Assembly: GCA_020632995.1 (NCBI GenBank)
Contig: JACKEN010000021.1
Coordinates: 1 to 64,000 of the forward strand
Source of the DNA: Deltaproteobacteria bacterium
GTDB lineage: Bacteria; Myxococcota; Kuafuiibacteriia; Kuafuiibacteriales; Kuafuiibacteriaceae
Direction: 5' to 3'
DNA: 64,000 nucleotides
Shown here: positions 45,402-54,480 of the stretch, piece by piece
How positions within the stretch are numbered: position 1 is the first letter of the stretch
Layout of the letters: each line of letters begins with the position of its first letter
Position numbers and translations under genes: made by a program
Notes under the pieces: generated by a model
Told to the model about the DNA's origin: nothing
The model's database searches: none
Seen by the model: only the letters and a program-made list of their open reading frames with translations

Positions 45402-46202
45402 ATGAGCCGGCCCGCCGCGCCCACCGACCCCGCGCCGCGCTTCGTGGAGCTCGCGGGAGGCCCCGCCGCGTATACCGAGGAGGGGCAGGGGCCCCCCATC
45501 GTGGCGATCCACGGTCTGCCGGGGTCGACGCGCGACTTTCGGTGGCTGGGACCGGCCCTCGCCCCCCACTTTCGCTTCATCCGGGTGGACCTGCCGGGCT
45601 TCGGCGCCACCCCGTGGCGCACCCACCCCGCCTACGCGCCCGAGGACCGGGCCGCCTTCGTGCTGGACCTCGTGGACGCGCTCGGCCTCGAGCGGCCGGC
45701 CCTGCTCGGCCACTCCATGGGCGGCGTGGTGGGCACCGCGGCCCTCCACCGTCGCCCCGAGGGGTTCTCGGCCTTGGTGCTCGTGGCCTCCCCGGGGCTG
45801 GTGGTGCACCGAGCCCTCCGCCGGTTCCCCGGTCGGACGCTGTCGGGCTGGTTCGCCCACCCCACGCGCTCGAAGCTCACCATGCCCGCGCTGCGCAGGA
45901 CGTTTCGGGTGGCGGGCTTTCGGGGCCCCTACCCGGACGAGGCGCTCCTGCACACCGTGCACGGGGCGGCCGCGGTGGACATGGCCGCCCACGCCCGGCG
46001 CCTGCGCGCGCTCCGGGCGCCCACCGCGGTGGTGTGGTGCGACGACGACCCGCTGATCGAGCCCGAGATCCCCGCCGCGCTCGACGCGCTGCTGCCGACC
46101 GGACCTCGCCTGCACTTCGCGGACGGGGGCCACAACCCACAGAAGCACTACGCGCTGGAGCTGGCCGCGGCGCTGGCCGCCTGGCCCGCGCTCAGAGGCT
46201 GA
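45402..46202 (+). CDS. Alpha/beta-hydrolase
   Basis: A 266-residue cytosolic hydrolase. It has VAIHGLPGSTRDFRWLGPAL (oxyanion HG), the nucleophile elbow LLGHSMGGVVG, the acid strand TAVVWCDDDPLI, and HFADGGHNPQ with the catalytic His. It resembles haloperoxidase/esterase-type enzymes; the substrate cannot be named. ATG 45402 is chosen; an in-frame ATG at 45393 is nearly as good. No signal peptide. The stop overlaps the convergent small gene by 11 bp. Confidence 0.87.
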   Translation: MSRPAAPTDPAPRFVELAGGPAAYTEEGQGPPIVAIHGLPGSTRDFRWLGPALAPHFRFIRVDLPGFGATPWRTHPAYAPEDRAAFVLDLVDALGLERPALLGHSMGGVVGTAALHRRPEGFSALVLVASPGLVVHRALRRFPGRTLSGWFAHPTRSKLTMPALRRTFRVAGFRGPYPDEALLHTVHGAAAVDMAAHARRLRALRAPTAVVWCDDDPLIEPEIPAALDALLPTGPRLHFADGGHNPQKHYALELAAALAAWPALRG

Positions 46203-46635
46203 CCACCGCCTCGACCCGCGCCCCCGCGAGCGGGAGCTCGGGGCCGCTCTTGCCGTTGGACTTGCGCCGCCGGGGCTCGGCCGAGGCCTTGCGCCGGACC
46301 CGCTCCGGCGCCTCACTCGGGATCTGGGCCACGTGCTCGGCCAGATCCGGGTCACCCTCGGCGAATATGCGGGCGTAGGCGTGGGCGCGCTCCGCCTGCT
46401 GGCCCAGCTGCTTGATCGCCTCGTCGAGCGCGCCCTGGGCCGAGCCGAGGGCGGCCCGCGCCGCGTCGACCGCCTGCCGCGCCTGGACCACCTGATCGAC
46501 CAGGGCCTCGAGCTGAGCGTTGTCGACGTCGGGGAACCGGACGCCCGCGAAGGGCCCCCGGAACAACTCCACCACCGCGCGGACGGGCGTGCTCACCTCG
46601 GCGGGGATCTGAACACGTGTATCACGAGAACTCAT
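46192..46635 (-). CDS. Small coiled-coil protein, 147 residues
   Basis: Not recognised. ATG 46635 gives an acidic-to-neutral N-terminus (RAVVELFRGPFAGVRFPDVD), a helical coiled-coil middle (ALVDQVVQARQAVDAARAAL, ALDEAIKQLGQQAERAHAYA) and a basic tail (RVRRKASAEPRRRKSNGKSG) that could bind nucleic acid. The start codon is inside a GAAC-N4-GTTC palindrome, so its own expression may be repressed. No membrane helix. The tail composition resembles histone-like or phasin-like small proteins, but no family match is claimed. Confidence 0.65.
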   Translation of the reverse strand: MSSRDTRVQIPAEVSTPVRAVVELFRGPFAGVRFPDVDNAQLEALVDQVVQARQAVDAARAALGSAQGALDEAIKQLGQQAERAHAYARIFAEGDPDLAEHVAQIPSEAPERVRRKASAEPRRRKSNGKSGPELPLAGARVEAVVSL

Positions 46636-46639
46636 GTTC
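46628..46639. promoter_or_regulatory. GAAC-N4-GTTC palindrome over a start codon
   Basis: GAACTCATGTTC is a perfect palindrome that includes the complement of the ATG of the small coiled-coil gene. GAAC-N4-GTTC is the core of the Gram-positive-type LexA box, and GTTCAG, present here, is part of the Myxococcus LexA motif. Only a candidate. Confidence 0.35.
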
Positions 46640-46676
46640 AGTGTTCTATCGGAGCTGGGGCGGGGACGCAAGAGGG

Positions 46677-46706
46677 GAGGGGCGCCCGGTGCTCCGGACG
46701 CCCCTC
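46677..46706. terminator. Hairpin downstream of the basic secreted protein gene
   Basis: GAGGGGCG and CGCCCCTC form an 8-bp perfect stem around a 14-base loop that itself can pair (CCGG/CCGG). It is 11 bp past the stop of the minus-strand gene at 46718. Confidence 0.5.
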
Positions 46707-46717
46707 GGGATGAAGTG

Positions 46718-47122
46718 TCAGGCCTTGCCGCCGCCGCGGTCGTGGCCGCGTTGCCCGCGCTCGCCGGCCTTCTTGCCCTTGCCGTTCTGGGCGTGCGCCT
46801 TCCCATGCTTGCCCTTGCCACGACGCGCCTTGTCACCGTGGCCCTTGCCGCGCTGCGCCATCTTGCCCTTCTCGCAAGCCATCTTGCCGTGCTCGCCGTG
46901 CTCCCTCTTGGCCTTGTCGGCCTTGGTGCCCGGCTTGTGGGCGAGGGCACCCTCGAGGCGCAGGGCCTGGTGCTGCTTCATCTGCAGCTGAGGCCGAGCC
47001 GCGGTGAGGGGGCTCGCCGGCCGAACCGTCGGCCGCGCCTCCGGGGCCGCCTGGGCCATGCCGGCCACGCCCACTCCACCGAGAACCATCGCCGCGCTGA
47101 GAGCCAAAGTCGTGATCCGCAT
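46718..47122 (-). CDS. Secreted Lys/Gly/His-rich basic protein
   Basis: 134 residues. ATG 47122 follows AAGGAGG at ideal spacing. The signal peptide (LALSAAMVLGGVGVAGMAQA) is cleaved near AQA-AP. The mature protein is low-complexity and very basic, with Lys-Gly-Lys-His repeats (KMAQRGKGHGDKARRGKGKH, AHAQNGKGKKAGERGQRGHD). Similar small basic secreted proteins are found in this group, with possible metal, nucleic-acid or polyanion binding through His/Lys; this is inference. It contains an exact dispersed palindrome (46874-46887). The 200 bp between its start and the next gene (47123-47324) hold two divergent promoters and no other gene. Confidence 0.75.
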   Translation of the reverse strand: MRITTLALSAAMVLGGVGVAGMAQAAPEARPTVRPASPLTAARPQLQMKQHQALRLEGALAHKPGTKADKAKREHGEHGKMACEKGKMAQRGKGHGDKARRGKGKHGKAHAQNGKGKKAGERGQRGHDRGGGKA

Positions 47123-47324
47123 CGTGTTGCCTCCTTGTTGGTGCCCGCATTCGCGAGTCATCCAGAGCGACGCAGGCCGGGCGGGCGGCATTCAAACGCG
47201 GTCGTGCTCTTCGAGATCGTCGATAACTAGAATCAGCCGGGTAGATTGCGCCAGTTTGGGGCCCCGCTTGTGCGCTTCTCTGTGCGCTGGCATCCATGCA
47301 GAGGGCATGTGAGGGGGGAAACAA

Positions 47325-49013
47325 TTGAGGCGAGCACTATTGGCCGGTGTGGTGGTGGTGTTCGGTTGTGGGGAGCACACCCAGCCGACGATGGAGCCGA
47401 CGAAGCCGTACGTCCCCGGCGACATCGAGGTGGCCCTCGCCAACCCCCTGCACCGCAAGCACCTGAAGGAGGTCGAGCCCCCGGCCTCGTGCACGGACTG
47501 CCACCGCATCGGAGACAAGGACACCAACCCACCGATCGCCGACCGCTGCGTGCGCTGCCACGAGCAGCACCGCCCGGCGCTCCACGCAGCGATCGAGGTC
47601 AAGGAGGGGCGTGAGTGCCTCGTCTGCCACACCTTCGATCCCGACGCGAAGGTGCGGCCGGGCTGCGCGGACTGCCACACCGGGCCTGGCCTGGCGGAGT
47701 GGTCGGCCGCGCCCAAGATCGTCATCCACGGCAAGGAAGATTGCGAGCAGTGCCACAAGGTCCACGGTCCCCAGCCTCCGCCGGTGCGCCCGTGCCTCGA
47801 GTGTCACGAGCAGATGGGGGTGCTGCACAACGACGGCACCCCCACCGATCACCAGGCCTGCCTCTCGTGCCACGGGCCGCATGAGAAGGCGGCGCGGGCT
47901 CGAGGGCGCTGCACCGACTGTCACGACGATCGCCAGGCCCGAGAGCCCACGCTCGACGCGGGGACGGACGCGGGTGCGGTGTCACGCATCTTGCGTACGC
48001 CGGCCGCGAAGACGGTCCCGAAGACGGCGATCTTCCATGGCCACGACGCCTGTCTGAAGTGCCACACGCCGCACCCCACGCTGTCGAAGAGCGGCGCGCG
48101 GGTGAAGTCCTGCGAGTCCTGCCACACCGACACCCACGCGTTCGGAGCGGACAAGGTCCCGGAGCACGACAAGTGCAGGAGCTGCCACGTCCCGCACAAC
48201 GTGCGGACCTCGCCGCTGACCGCCTGCGCGCGCTGCCACGATGGGGTGGAGCCCGAGCACCCCGTGCCCGACTACGGCGGGACCTGCGTGGGCTGTCACC
48301 CCGGCCACCCCGACGCGACCCACCAACAGCGGACCCAGGCCTGCTCGTCGTGCCACGACAAGGCCAAGAGCGACACCGCATGGCACGCTGGCAATACGGC
48401 TTGCACGACGTGCCACGCGCCGCACGCCTTCGACCTGAAGGGCTCCGGCCCCGCTCTGTGCAAGGGCTGTCACGTCGCCCAGCCCGGGGGGCCGGAGCCG
48501 GCCTCGAAGAAGCGGGTCGCGCCCAACGGGGGCCACGGCAACTGCGTCGCCTGCCACGAGCAGGGGCCGCACGCGCCGAGCGCGGCCACCAGCAGCTGCG
48601 CGAGCACCGGCTGCCACGAGATCCAGGCCGAGACCGCGCCCAAGGGCCACTCGGAGTGCAAGGACTGCCACCTCCCGCACGAAGGGAAGGTCAAGGCGAC
48701 CTGCGTCAGCTGCCACCCCGATCGCGGCAAGGGGAGCCACGCGGAGCCCAGCAAGGACTGCCGCCAGTGTCATCGGCCCCACGGACCGGAGGGCCCGGAG
48801 GCGGTCAAGGACTGCCGGACCTGCCACACCGAGATCGGCCCGGCGATGCACCAGCACCCGAAGCACCAGCGCTGTCAGGACTGCCACGGCTACCACGGTC
48901 AGGCCCGCCAGAGCGGGAGCCGCCGCGGCTGTACCTCAACCTGCCACCTCGACATGTCCAAGCACGAACCCGAAGCCGTGAACTGCATCGGCTGCCACCC
49001 CTTCGTGCAGTGA
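47325..49013 (+). CDS. Multihaem c-type cytochrome lipoprotein (about 25 haems)
   Basis: 562 residues from TTG 47325 (a strong GAGGGGGG precedes it). The signal ends FGC (Cys15), giving a lipid anchor. I count 23 CXXCH motifs spread over the whole length, plus one CX4CH (CASTGCH) and one CX3CH (CTSTCH), so up to 25 haems in about 545 residues. Many have following His-rich spacing (CHGPHEKAA, CHTPHPTLS, CHVPHNVRT, CHAPHAFDL) that would give bis-His ligation. No catalytic domain is seen, so the role is electron storage or transfer across the periplasm or outer membrane. It is 7 bp upstream of a NapC/NirT-like gene and surely forms an operon with it. Two exact dispersed palindromes lie inside (47731 and 48391). 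Confidence 0.93.
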   Translation: MRRALLAGVVVVFGCGEHTQPTMEPTKPYVPGDIEVALANPLHRKHLKEVEPPASCTDCHRIGDKDTNPPIADRCVRCHEQHRPALHAAIEVKEGRECLVCHTFDPDAKVRPGCADCHTGPGLAEWSAAPKIVIHGKEDCEQCHKVHGPQPPPVRPCLECHEQMGVLHNDGTPTDHQACLSCHGPHEKAARARGRCTDCHDDRQAREPTLDAGTDAGAVSRILRTPAAKTVPKTAIFHGHDACLKCHTPHPTLSKSGARVKSCESCHTDTHAFGADKVPEHDKCRSCHVPHNVRTSPLTACARCHDGVEPEHPVPDYGGTCVGCHPGHPDATHQQRTQACSSCHDKAKSDTAWHAGNTACTTCHAPHAFDLKGSGPALCKGCHVAQPGGPEPASKKRVAPNGGHGNCVACHEQGPHAPSAATSSCASTGCHEIQAETAPKGHSECKDCHLPHEGKVKATCVSCHPDRGKGSHAEPSKDCRQCHRPHGPEGPEAVKDCRTCHTEIGPAMHQHPKHQRCQDCHGYHGQARQSGSRRGCTSTCHLDMSKHEPEAVNCIGCHPFVQ

Positions 49014-49020
49014 GGTCCTC

Positions 49021-50602
49021 ATGAGTGATCAAAACCCAGCACGTCGCGCTCCAAGCCTGCTGATCAGCGCGGGGTGGTTCGTCATCGTCGCCAGCTTCGC
49101 GTTCGGCTGCATGTTGGTGGTGGCGGAGTTCGTCTTCTTCGCCGACAACCCATACTTCTCGCTCGTGACCTACACCCTGCCGCCGGGGCTGATGGGCTTC
49201 GGTGGGCTCCTGCTCACCCTGGGCCTCTATCGGCGCTGGAAGCGCCGACGCGACAAGCATGAGGCCAAGCCGCTCCCGGTGCTCGATCTGAACGCCCGCG
49301 CGTGCACGTGCTCCTGGTGGGCTCGGGCGTGGGGATCGTGCTGTTCATGGGGGTCTCCGGGCTCGCGACGTACCGGGGCTATCACTTCACGGAGTCCACC
49401 GAGTTCTGCGGCACCGTCTGCCACACCGTCATGGAGCCGGAGTACGTGGCGCACTCGCGCTCGCCCCACAGCCGGGTGGAGTGCGTGGCGTGCCACATCG
49501 GCCCGGGCGCGGACTGGTACGTGCGCTCCAAGCTGGACGGCCTCCGGCAGGTCTACCGGGTCGCGACCCACACCTACACGCTCCCGATCCAGACGCCGCT
49601 CCACAACCTGCGCCCGGCCCGGGACACCTGCGAGAAGTGCCACTGGCCGGCGAAGTTCGAGGGTCCACCGAGCGCATCCTGTGGCGCTATTGGTTCGACA
49701 AGGGGAGCACGCCGTCGCGCTATCACATGCTCCTGAAGGTCGGCGGCGTGAACCAGGCGAGCGGCCGGCCGGAGGGCATCCACTGGCACAGCAACTCCAG
49801 CGACCAGGTCTACTACTGGGCGCGGGACGAGGACCGCGAGGACATCCCGTGGGTAGACGTGGTGCACGCGGACGGCACCCACACCATCTACAAGGATGAG
49901 TCCATCCAGACCGCGCCTCCGAAGGAGGAGTTGCGCCTGATGGACTGCATGGACTGCCACAACCGGCCCGCGCACATCTTCCGGTCGCCCAACGATCTGG
50001 TGGACGCCGCGCTGTCGAAGGAGAAGCTGGATCGCACGATCCCCTACGTGAAGCGGAACGCGGTGGAGATCCTCAGCATGACCTTCAAGTCCAAGGAGGA
50101 GGCGAGGGCCGCGATCGTCGCCGAGGTGGGGCGCCGCTACGCCAAGGGCCTGCCCGAGGACCGTCGCGGCAAGCTGGTCGAGGACATCTACGCCATCTAC
50201 GACGTCAACAACTTCCCGCTCCAGGGCGTGCACTGGCGCACCTACCCCAGCCACCTGGGGCACAAGACCTCGCCCGGCTGCTACCGGTGTCACGACGGGC
50301 GGCACAGGGAGGAGGCCGGCAAGGCGATCTCACACCAGTGCGCCAACTGCCACGACTTCATCTACCAGGCCCACGGCGATGCCGCGTACGGACCCGTGAC
50401 GTACGAGACGCGACCCTTCGAGCACCCGGGTGAGGACACCAGCGACTACGAGACCCAGCTCTGCAGCGACTGCCACAACGAGAAGGTGGGCTGGTACCCC
50501 GGCCACGTCGACGGCAAGCGCGACCCCAACGCGCGCCCGAAGGAGCCGGAGCCCGAGGCGGCGCCTGAGCCGGAGGCGGCCCCGGAGCCCGCGCCGGAGT
50601 AG
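49021..50602 (+). CDS. Membrane-anchored NapC/NirT-like multihaem cytochrome (two frameshifts)
   Basis: About 520 residues when repaired. The N-terminus has two hydrophobic segments (FVIVASFAFGCMLVVAEFVF and LPPGLMGFGGLLLTLGLY). After the first break near 49300 (a C run, one C apparently lost) a further TM follows (VHVLLVGSGVGIVLFMGVSG), then the NapC/NirT signature STEFCGTVCHTVMEPEY with CX3CH. Other haem sites are CVACH, CEKCH, CMDCH, CYRCH, CANCH and CSDCH, seven in all. The second break near 49670 is at GAGGG-TCC. The tail is acidic (EPEPEAAPEPEAAP). It probably passes quinol-pool electrons to the upstream 25-haem lipoprotein. Confidence 0.82.
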
Positions 50603-50606
50603 GGGC

Positions 50607-51218
50607 TCATCGGTTGGACGCCGCGATGGTCGAGTAGATCGTCCAGAGCACCGCGAGCAGTAGGAACGAGGTCACCGCGATCAGCTTCCCGCGACTGACG
50701 CCCACGGCCGTCGACCTGGTGGGGATCATCGCGGCCAGCCAGGCTCGGAGCCGGGCCTCCTCGGCCTCGGACAGGTCCCGGCGGGGGATGATGAGATTCA
50801 CGCCCTTCCGCGGCCGCACCATGATGGCGTGGGCGTTCTCGAAGTACGTCGACAGCTGGGCCCACGGGTGGGTCGCCTTTCGGACCGTGGCGTCCATGCT
50901 GATGCCGGTGGGCCCGACGTCGAGCTGCACCTGCATCGTGGAGCCCAGCGGGCCGAGGCCCCGAAGGGTGCGCGCCAGCTGGAACGACGTGATGAAGGCT
51001 GCAATCAAGAGCGCTGGCCCCACGGTGTAGTTACCTCGCATGGTGAAGACCACGCCGCCCGCAGCCACGACCAGCACGGCCCACCCCCCATGCACGAACT
51101 GCTCTCGGATCGACATCACCTTGAGCGGGAATCGGAGCGTCAGGGGCTCGAGCCCGGGGGGCGGAGTAACCGCCGGCGTGGTGTCGACCTCGGGCGTCGC
51201 GAAGGGGTTCTTGCTCAT
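50607..51218 (-). CDS. YcxB-like membrane protein
   Basis: 203 residues from ATG 51218. A Pro-rich N-terminus precedes two close hydrophobic segments (GGWAVLVVAAGGVVFTM, VGPALLIAAFITSF), then a beta-rich YcxB-type module (VQLDVGPTGISMDATVRKAT, HPWAQLSTYFENAHAIMVRP, KGVNLIIPRRDLSEAEEARL), and a C-terminal TM helix (LIAVTSFLLLAVLWTIYSTI). The function of YcxB proteins is not known. It is convergent with the cytochrome gene, with 4 bp between the stop codons. Confidence 0.78.
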   Translation of the reverse strand: MSKNPFATPEVDTTPAVTPPPGLEPLTLRFPLKVMSIREQFVHGGWAVLVVAAGGVVFTMRGNYTVGPALLIAAFITSFQLARTLRGLGPLGSTMQVQLDVGPTGISMDATVRKATHPWAQLSTYFENAHAIMVRPRKGVNLIIPRRDLSEAEEARLRAWLAAMIPTRSTAVGVSRGKLIAVTSFLLLAVLWTIYSTIAASNR

Positions 51219-51299
51219 GACGTGGTCCTCAATGGCAGAGCGACCCGTCGCAGGCAAGGCGCGGTCAGCGGGGGACCCGAGTACGGGTTGGGCCGACGC

Positions 51300-53176
51300 T
51301 CACTCGAGCGTTCGCCGCCACGCCTCGACCGCGGTCGCGAGCCCGTCCGCGTCGCCGACCCCGCCGTAGCGCAGCGCCGCGTAGGCGAGCACGAGGCGCC
51401 GCGGCTCGGGGCCGAGGGCGGCGGCGCGCTCGGCCAGGGCCTCGAGCGGCTCGTCGGGGCGCCGCGTGATGCCCCGGGCGGCGAGCCCTGCGCTCAGCGC
51501 TTCGAAGCAGGCGAGCGGATCCGAGTACCGCAACTCAACCTGCACCTGCGGTCGTCGGCGTCGCAGCAGGGTGGCCAACTCCCGGCGGAACAGCCACGCG
51601 AGCAGGGCGAGGGCGACCAGCCCGAGGTCGAGCACCGAGCGCTCGAGGACGAAGGCCTTGGCGGCGGCGAAGGCGGCCCCCGCCGCGTCCCACAGGGCCG
51701 AGAGGCCGGTGGCGCGCCGGGCCATCATCGCGAGGGCGGCGGGCGGGGTCGGGTCGAAGGTCTCCCACGCGTCGTCGACATAGGCCTCGACCCAGGCGTG
51801 CGCGTTCCGGCCTCGCACCACCCAGTGCTCGGTCCACTCGTTCCGCTCGGTGACCCGGAAGCCTGCCGCGACCCGGGCCGGGATCCCGAGGGCGCGGGCG
51901 AGGAGCGCAAACGAGCTTGCAAAGAGCTCGCAGTGCCCCTCCTTGTGGGTGGTGAGGAAGTCGAGCACGGATCCACGCCGGGGGTGGCGTCGTGCTCCAG
52001 GCTGTAGCGGTAGCCGTCACCCAGGTGGGCGGCCAGCGCCTCGAGCTGGCCGCGGCCCGGGGTCGCGCTCGTGGTCCAGGCGTGGGCGAGGGCGGTGAGG
52101 TCGTCGACGATGTCCTCGGGGACGCGGAGATCGTCTTCGGAGGGCAGGGCCACCGGCGGGCGCTCACTGGCGGCGGGGGTGAAGGCCACCCAGTCCCAGG
52201 GGGCGTCCTCGGGCGCGGTGAGCACCCCGAAGGCGTCCACCCGCGCGCTCCCGTCGGGGAGGTGGACGTCGCCGGCGACGAGGGGGACGAAGATCCGGTC
52301 CTCACGCATCACGCGCTCCACGCGGGCCGCAGGTGGGGTTGCGGGCTGCGCGCGCGGGAACCGCTCGATCGGCCGCGGGGAGCCGAGGGCCTCCGCCCAG
52401 ATGCCGCCGCGGTAGTGCTGGTAGACCACGCCCCGGAGGTGGTCCACGTGGGGCCCGTAGACCCGTAGGACGGTCTCGTCGGAGAGCATGAGCCCCTTGA
52501 GCTCGCCCAGCTGGATGGTGCGCCCGAAGCCGCTCTGGGCGCCGCCGAGCCGGCCGCCGAAGTAGTCGACCGCCGCCGCCTCGACCCGGGCATGCAGGGG
52601 CGGGATCCCCACCGCGAAGCCGGTGGTGAGGGTGGCGGCGAGGGCCACGGTGGCCGCGGTGAAGGCCAGGTTGCGCCGGTCCATCCGCAAAAGGCTCGGG
52701 CGCCCGGGATCGAGCAGGCGCAGGGTGAGGAACGCGAGCATCAGGTAGGGCAGGACGAAGAGCGGGAACGCGCTCCTGGGGCCGAGGGCGGCGAGGGCGG
52801 TGGCGGCGACCAGGGTCGCGGCGGCGGTGATCCGGCCGGGGTCTCCTCGGTGGTGGCCGAGCCAGAGCCGGAACACCGCGATCGCGAGGGCGCCGAGGAG
52901 CACGAAGGGGGGCAGGAGGCGCAAGGCGACCTGCGCGGGCGGGCCGGTGAGGTTCCGGGCCACCCACACGAAGGCCAGGCCGCCGAGGAGGACGGAGAGC
53001 GCGAGGTGGGTGGAGGCGGGCAGGGCCAGCCGCGCCGGGACCACCGCGAGGGTGGCGAGGGCGAGGCAGAGGACGGTGTGCTCCGACACCGCGGCGGCGT
53101 AGAGCGCGGTGCCCGCGACGAGCAGGCGCAGGCTCCAGGAGCCGAGGCTCCCGCCGAGCTCGCGCCCCGAGGTCAT
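51300..53176 (-). CDS. TgpA-type transglutaminase-like membrane protein (frameshift near 51970)
   Basis: About 625 residues when repaired. The N-terminal half has several TM helices (LVAGTALYAAAVSEHTVLCL, LLPPFVLLGALAIAVFRLWL), followed by a periplasmic DUF3488-like region. After a one-base loss near 51970 the transglutaminase domain follows: GHCELFASSFALLARALGIP (nucleophile Cys), RNAHAWVEAYVDDAWETFDP (His and Asp). A last TM and DUF4129-like tail end the protein. Together with the downstream MM/NN-type genes it forms the TgpA-DUF58-MoxR operon, common in bacteria and linked to cell-envelope functions. ATG 53176 overlaps the DUF58 stop (ATGA). It contains an exact dispersed palindrome (51907-51920). 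Confidence 0.85.
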
Positions 53177-54480
53177 AGCGTCAACGCCTCCTGCCGCTCT
53201 ACCGGGCCGACCGGGAGGAGGACGGTGTCGGGGGCGAGCATGCGCTGCTCGCCCGCGTCCATGATCAACGTGCGGACCCCCACCCCCTGGGCCCGCACCC
53301 GCTGGGCGAAGGCGAGGCGCTCCGGGTCGTCGCCGAGGCTGATGAACACCACCGCGGACAGGCGCTCGAGGTGCTCGGCGAGGGTGGACAGGAGCCGGGG
53401 CCCCTCGAAGGTGCCGCCCGGCCGCACCACCGCCAACAGGTCGAGGGCCTGCTCCACGAAGCCCAGGTTGCGGCCCACCGTCATCCGGTGGAGGTCGTCG
53501 CCCACCACCAGGAGGTCCACCAGGGCCTCGGTGCGGGCGAGGTGGGTGATGACCCCTGCGGCAAGTTGGATTGCGGCCTCGAGGTGGCGCCGGGAGGCGG
53601 CGCCGACGTCGGTGTCCAGCACCACGCCGAAGCGGGTGAAGTACTCCTCCTGGTACTCGCGCACCACCGGCACCCCTCGGCGGGCCCAGGCCCGCGGGCA
53701 GAGGTCTCGGACCGGGTCGCCCGGGCGGTAGGGGCGCAGGCCCGCCAGCTCGCGCGCCTCGCCGGTCTGCGAAGCCAGCGCCACTCCGCCGGGCTGGTAG
53801 CGCAGGCTCATCGGCACGTCGAGGCGCTCCACTCGGGCCGGCCGCGGCACCACGAGGAACCGGATCCCCGGGGTCCGCTCGGTGGGGCCAACAGAGAGGC
53901 CGAGGGGCACCACCCGGACGAGGTGGAAGGGGTCGAGGTGGTGCTCGCCCCGCTCGATGAAGCGCAACTTCACCTGCATCGTGGCCCGGCCGCCCGCGCG
54001 AAGGACGGGGAGGCCGGGGGCGGGGGCGGTGTACTTGCCGTCCCAGGGCAAGAGCGGCCCGTCGACGCGGATCGAGGTGAGGTCGCGCGGGCCGGCGTTC
54101 TCGAGGTGCAAGCTGACCGTCATCTCCTCCCCCACCGCCACCCGGTCGGGGTGCTCCACCGTCACCGCGGTGCGGCCGAGGCGGAACAGGGGGCGAAGGA
54201 GCAGGGAGGCGACCAGCGCAGCGGTGAGGCCGCTCCACAGCAGGTAGATCTGGGTCGCGCGGACCTCGACCCCCGCCGCGCTGAACAGGAGCCAGAACGC
54301 CATCAGCACCCGGCCCTCGGCCGACAGCGCGAGGTAGGTCCGGGCGAGGGGGCGGCCGAGCGCGCCGAGGAGGCCGCGTCGGTAGCGGTCGCGCCCGGTC
54401 TTGGTGGAGGGGATGAGGATGTGGTTGAGCCGGGCCAGGGTGACCCGGGCGTCCTCGCGGGCCGCGGCCCGCGCCCTCAC
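53173..54480 (-). CDS. DUF58-family protein
   Basis: 435 residues from GTG 54480. Two hydrophobic segments near residues 50-100 (GRVLMAFWLLFSAAGVEVRA, LYLLW..ALVASLLLRPLFR) precede a beta-rich region and the DUF58 core: GEARELAGLRPYRPGDPVRD, REYQEEYFTRFGVVLDTDVG (VWA-like metal site), LLVVGDDLHRMT. DUF58 proteins accompany MoxR ATPases and are thought to bind or act as their substrates. It is coupled by GTGA/ATGA overlaps to both neighbours. It contains an exact dispersed palindrome at 53561-53574. Confidence 0.9.
   Translation of the reverse strand: MRARAAAREDARVTLARLNHILIPSTKTGRDRYRRGLLGALGRPLARTYLALSAEGRVLMAFWLLFSAAGVEVRATQIYLLWSGLTAALVASLLLRPLFRLGRTAVTVEHPDRVAVGEEMTVSLHLENAGPRDLTSIRVDGPLLPWDGKYTAPAPGLPVLRAGGRATMQVKLRFIERGEHHLDPFHLVRVVPLGLSVGPTERTPGIRFLVVPRPARVERLDVPMSLRYQPGGVALASQTGEARELAGLRPYRPGDPVRDLCPRAWARRGVPVVREYQEEYFTRFGVVLDTDVGAASRRHLEAAIQLAAGVITHLARTEALVDLLVVGDDLHRMTVGRNLGFVEQALDLLAVVRPGGTFEGPRLLSTLAEHLERLSAVVFISLGDDPERLAFAQRVRAQGVGVRTLIMDAGEQRMLAPDTVLLPVGPVERQEALTL

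Noticed and set aside
47325..49013. Periodic CXXCH coding units as a DNA repeat array or CRISPR
   Set aside because: Spacing is irregular and the flanking bases differ; the periodicity is at protein level (haem motifs).
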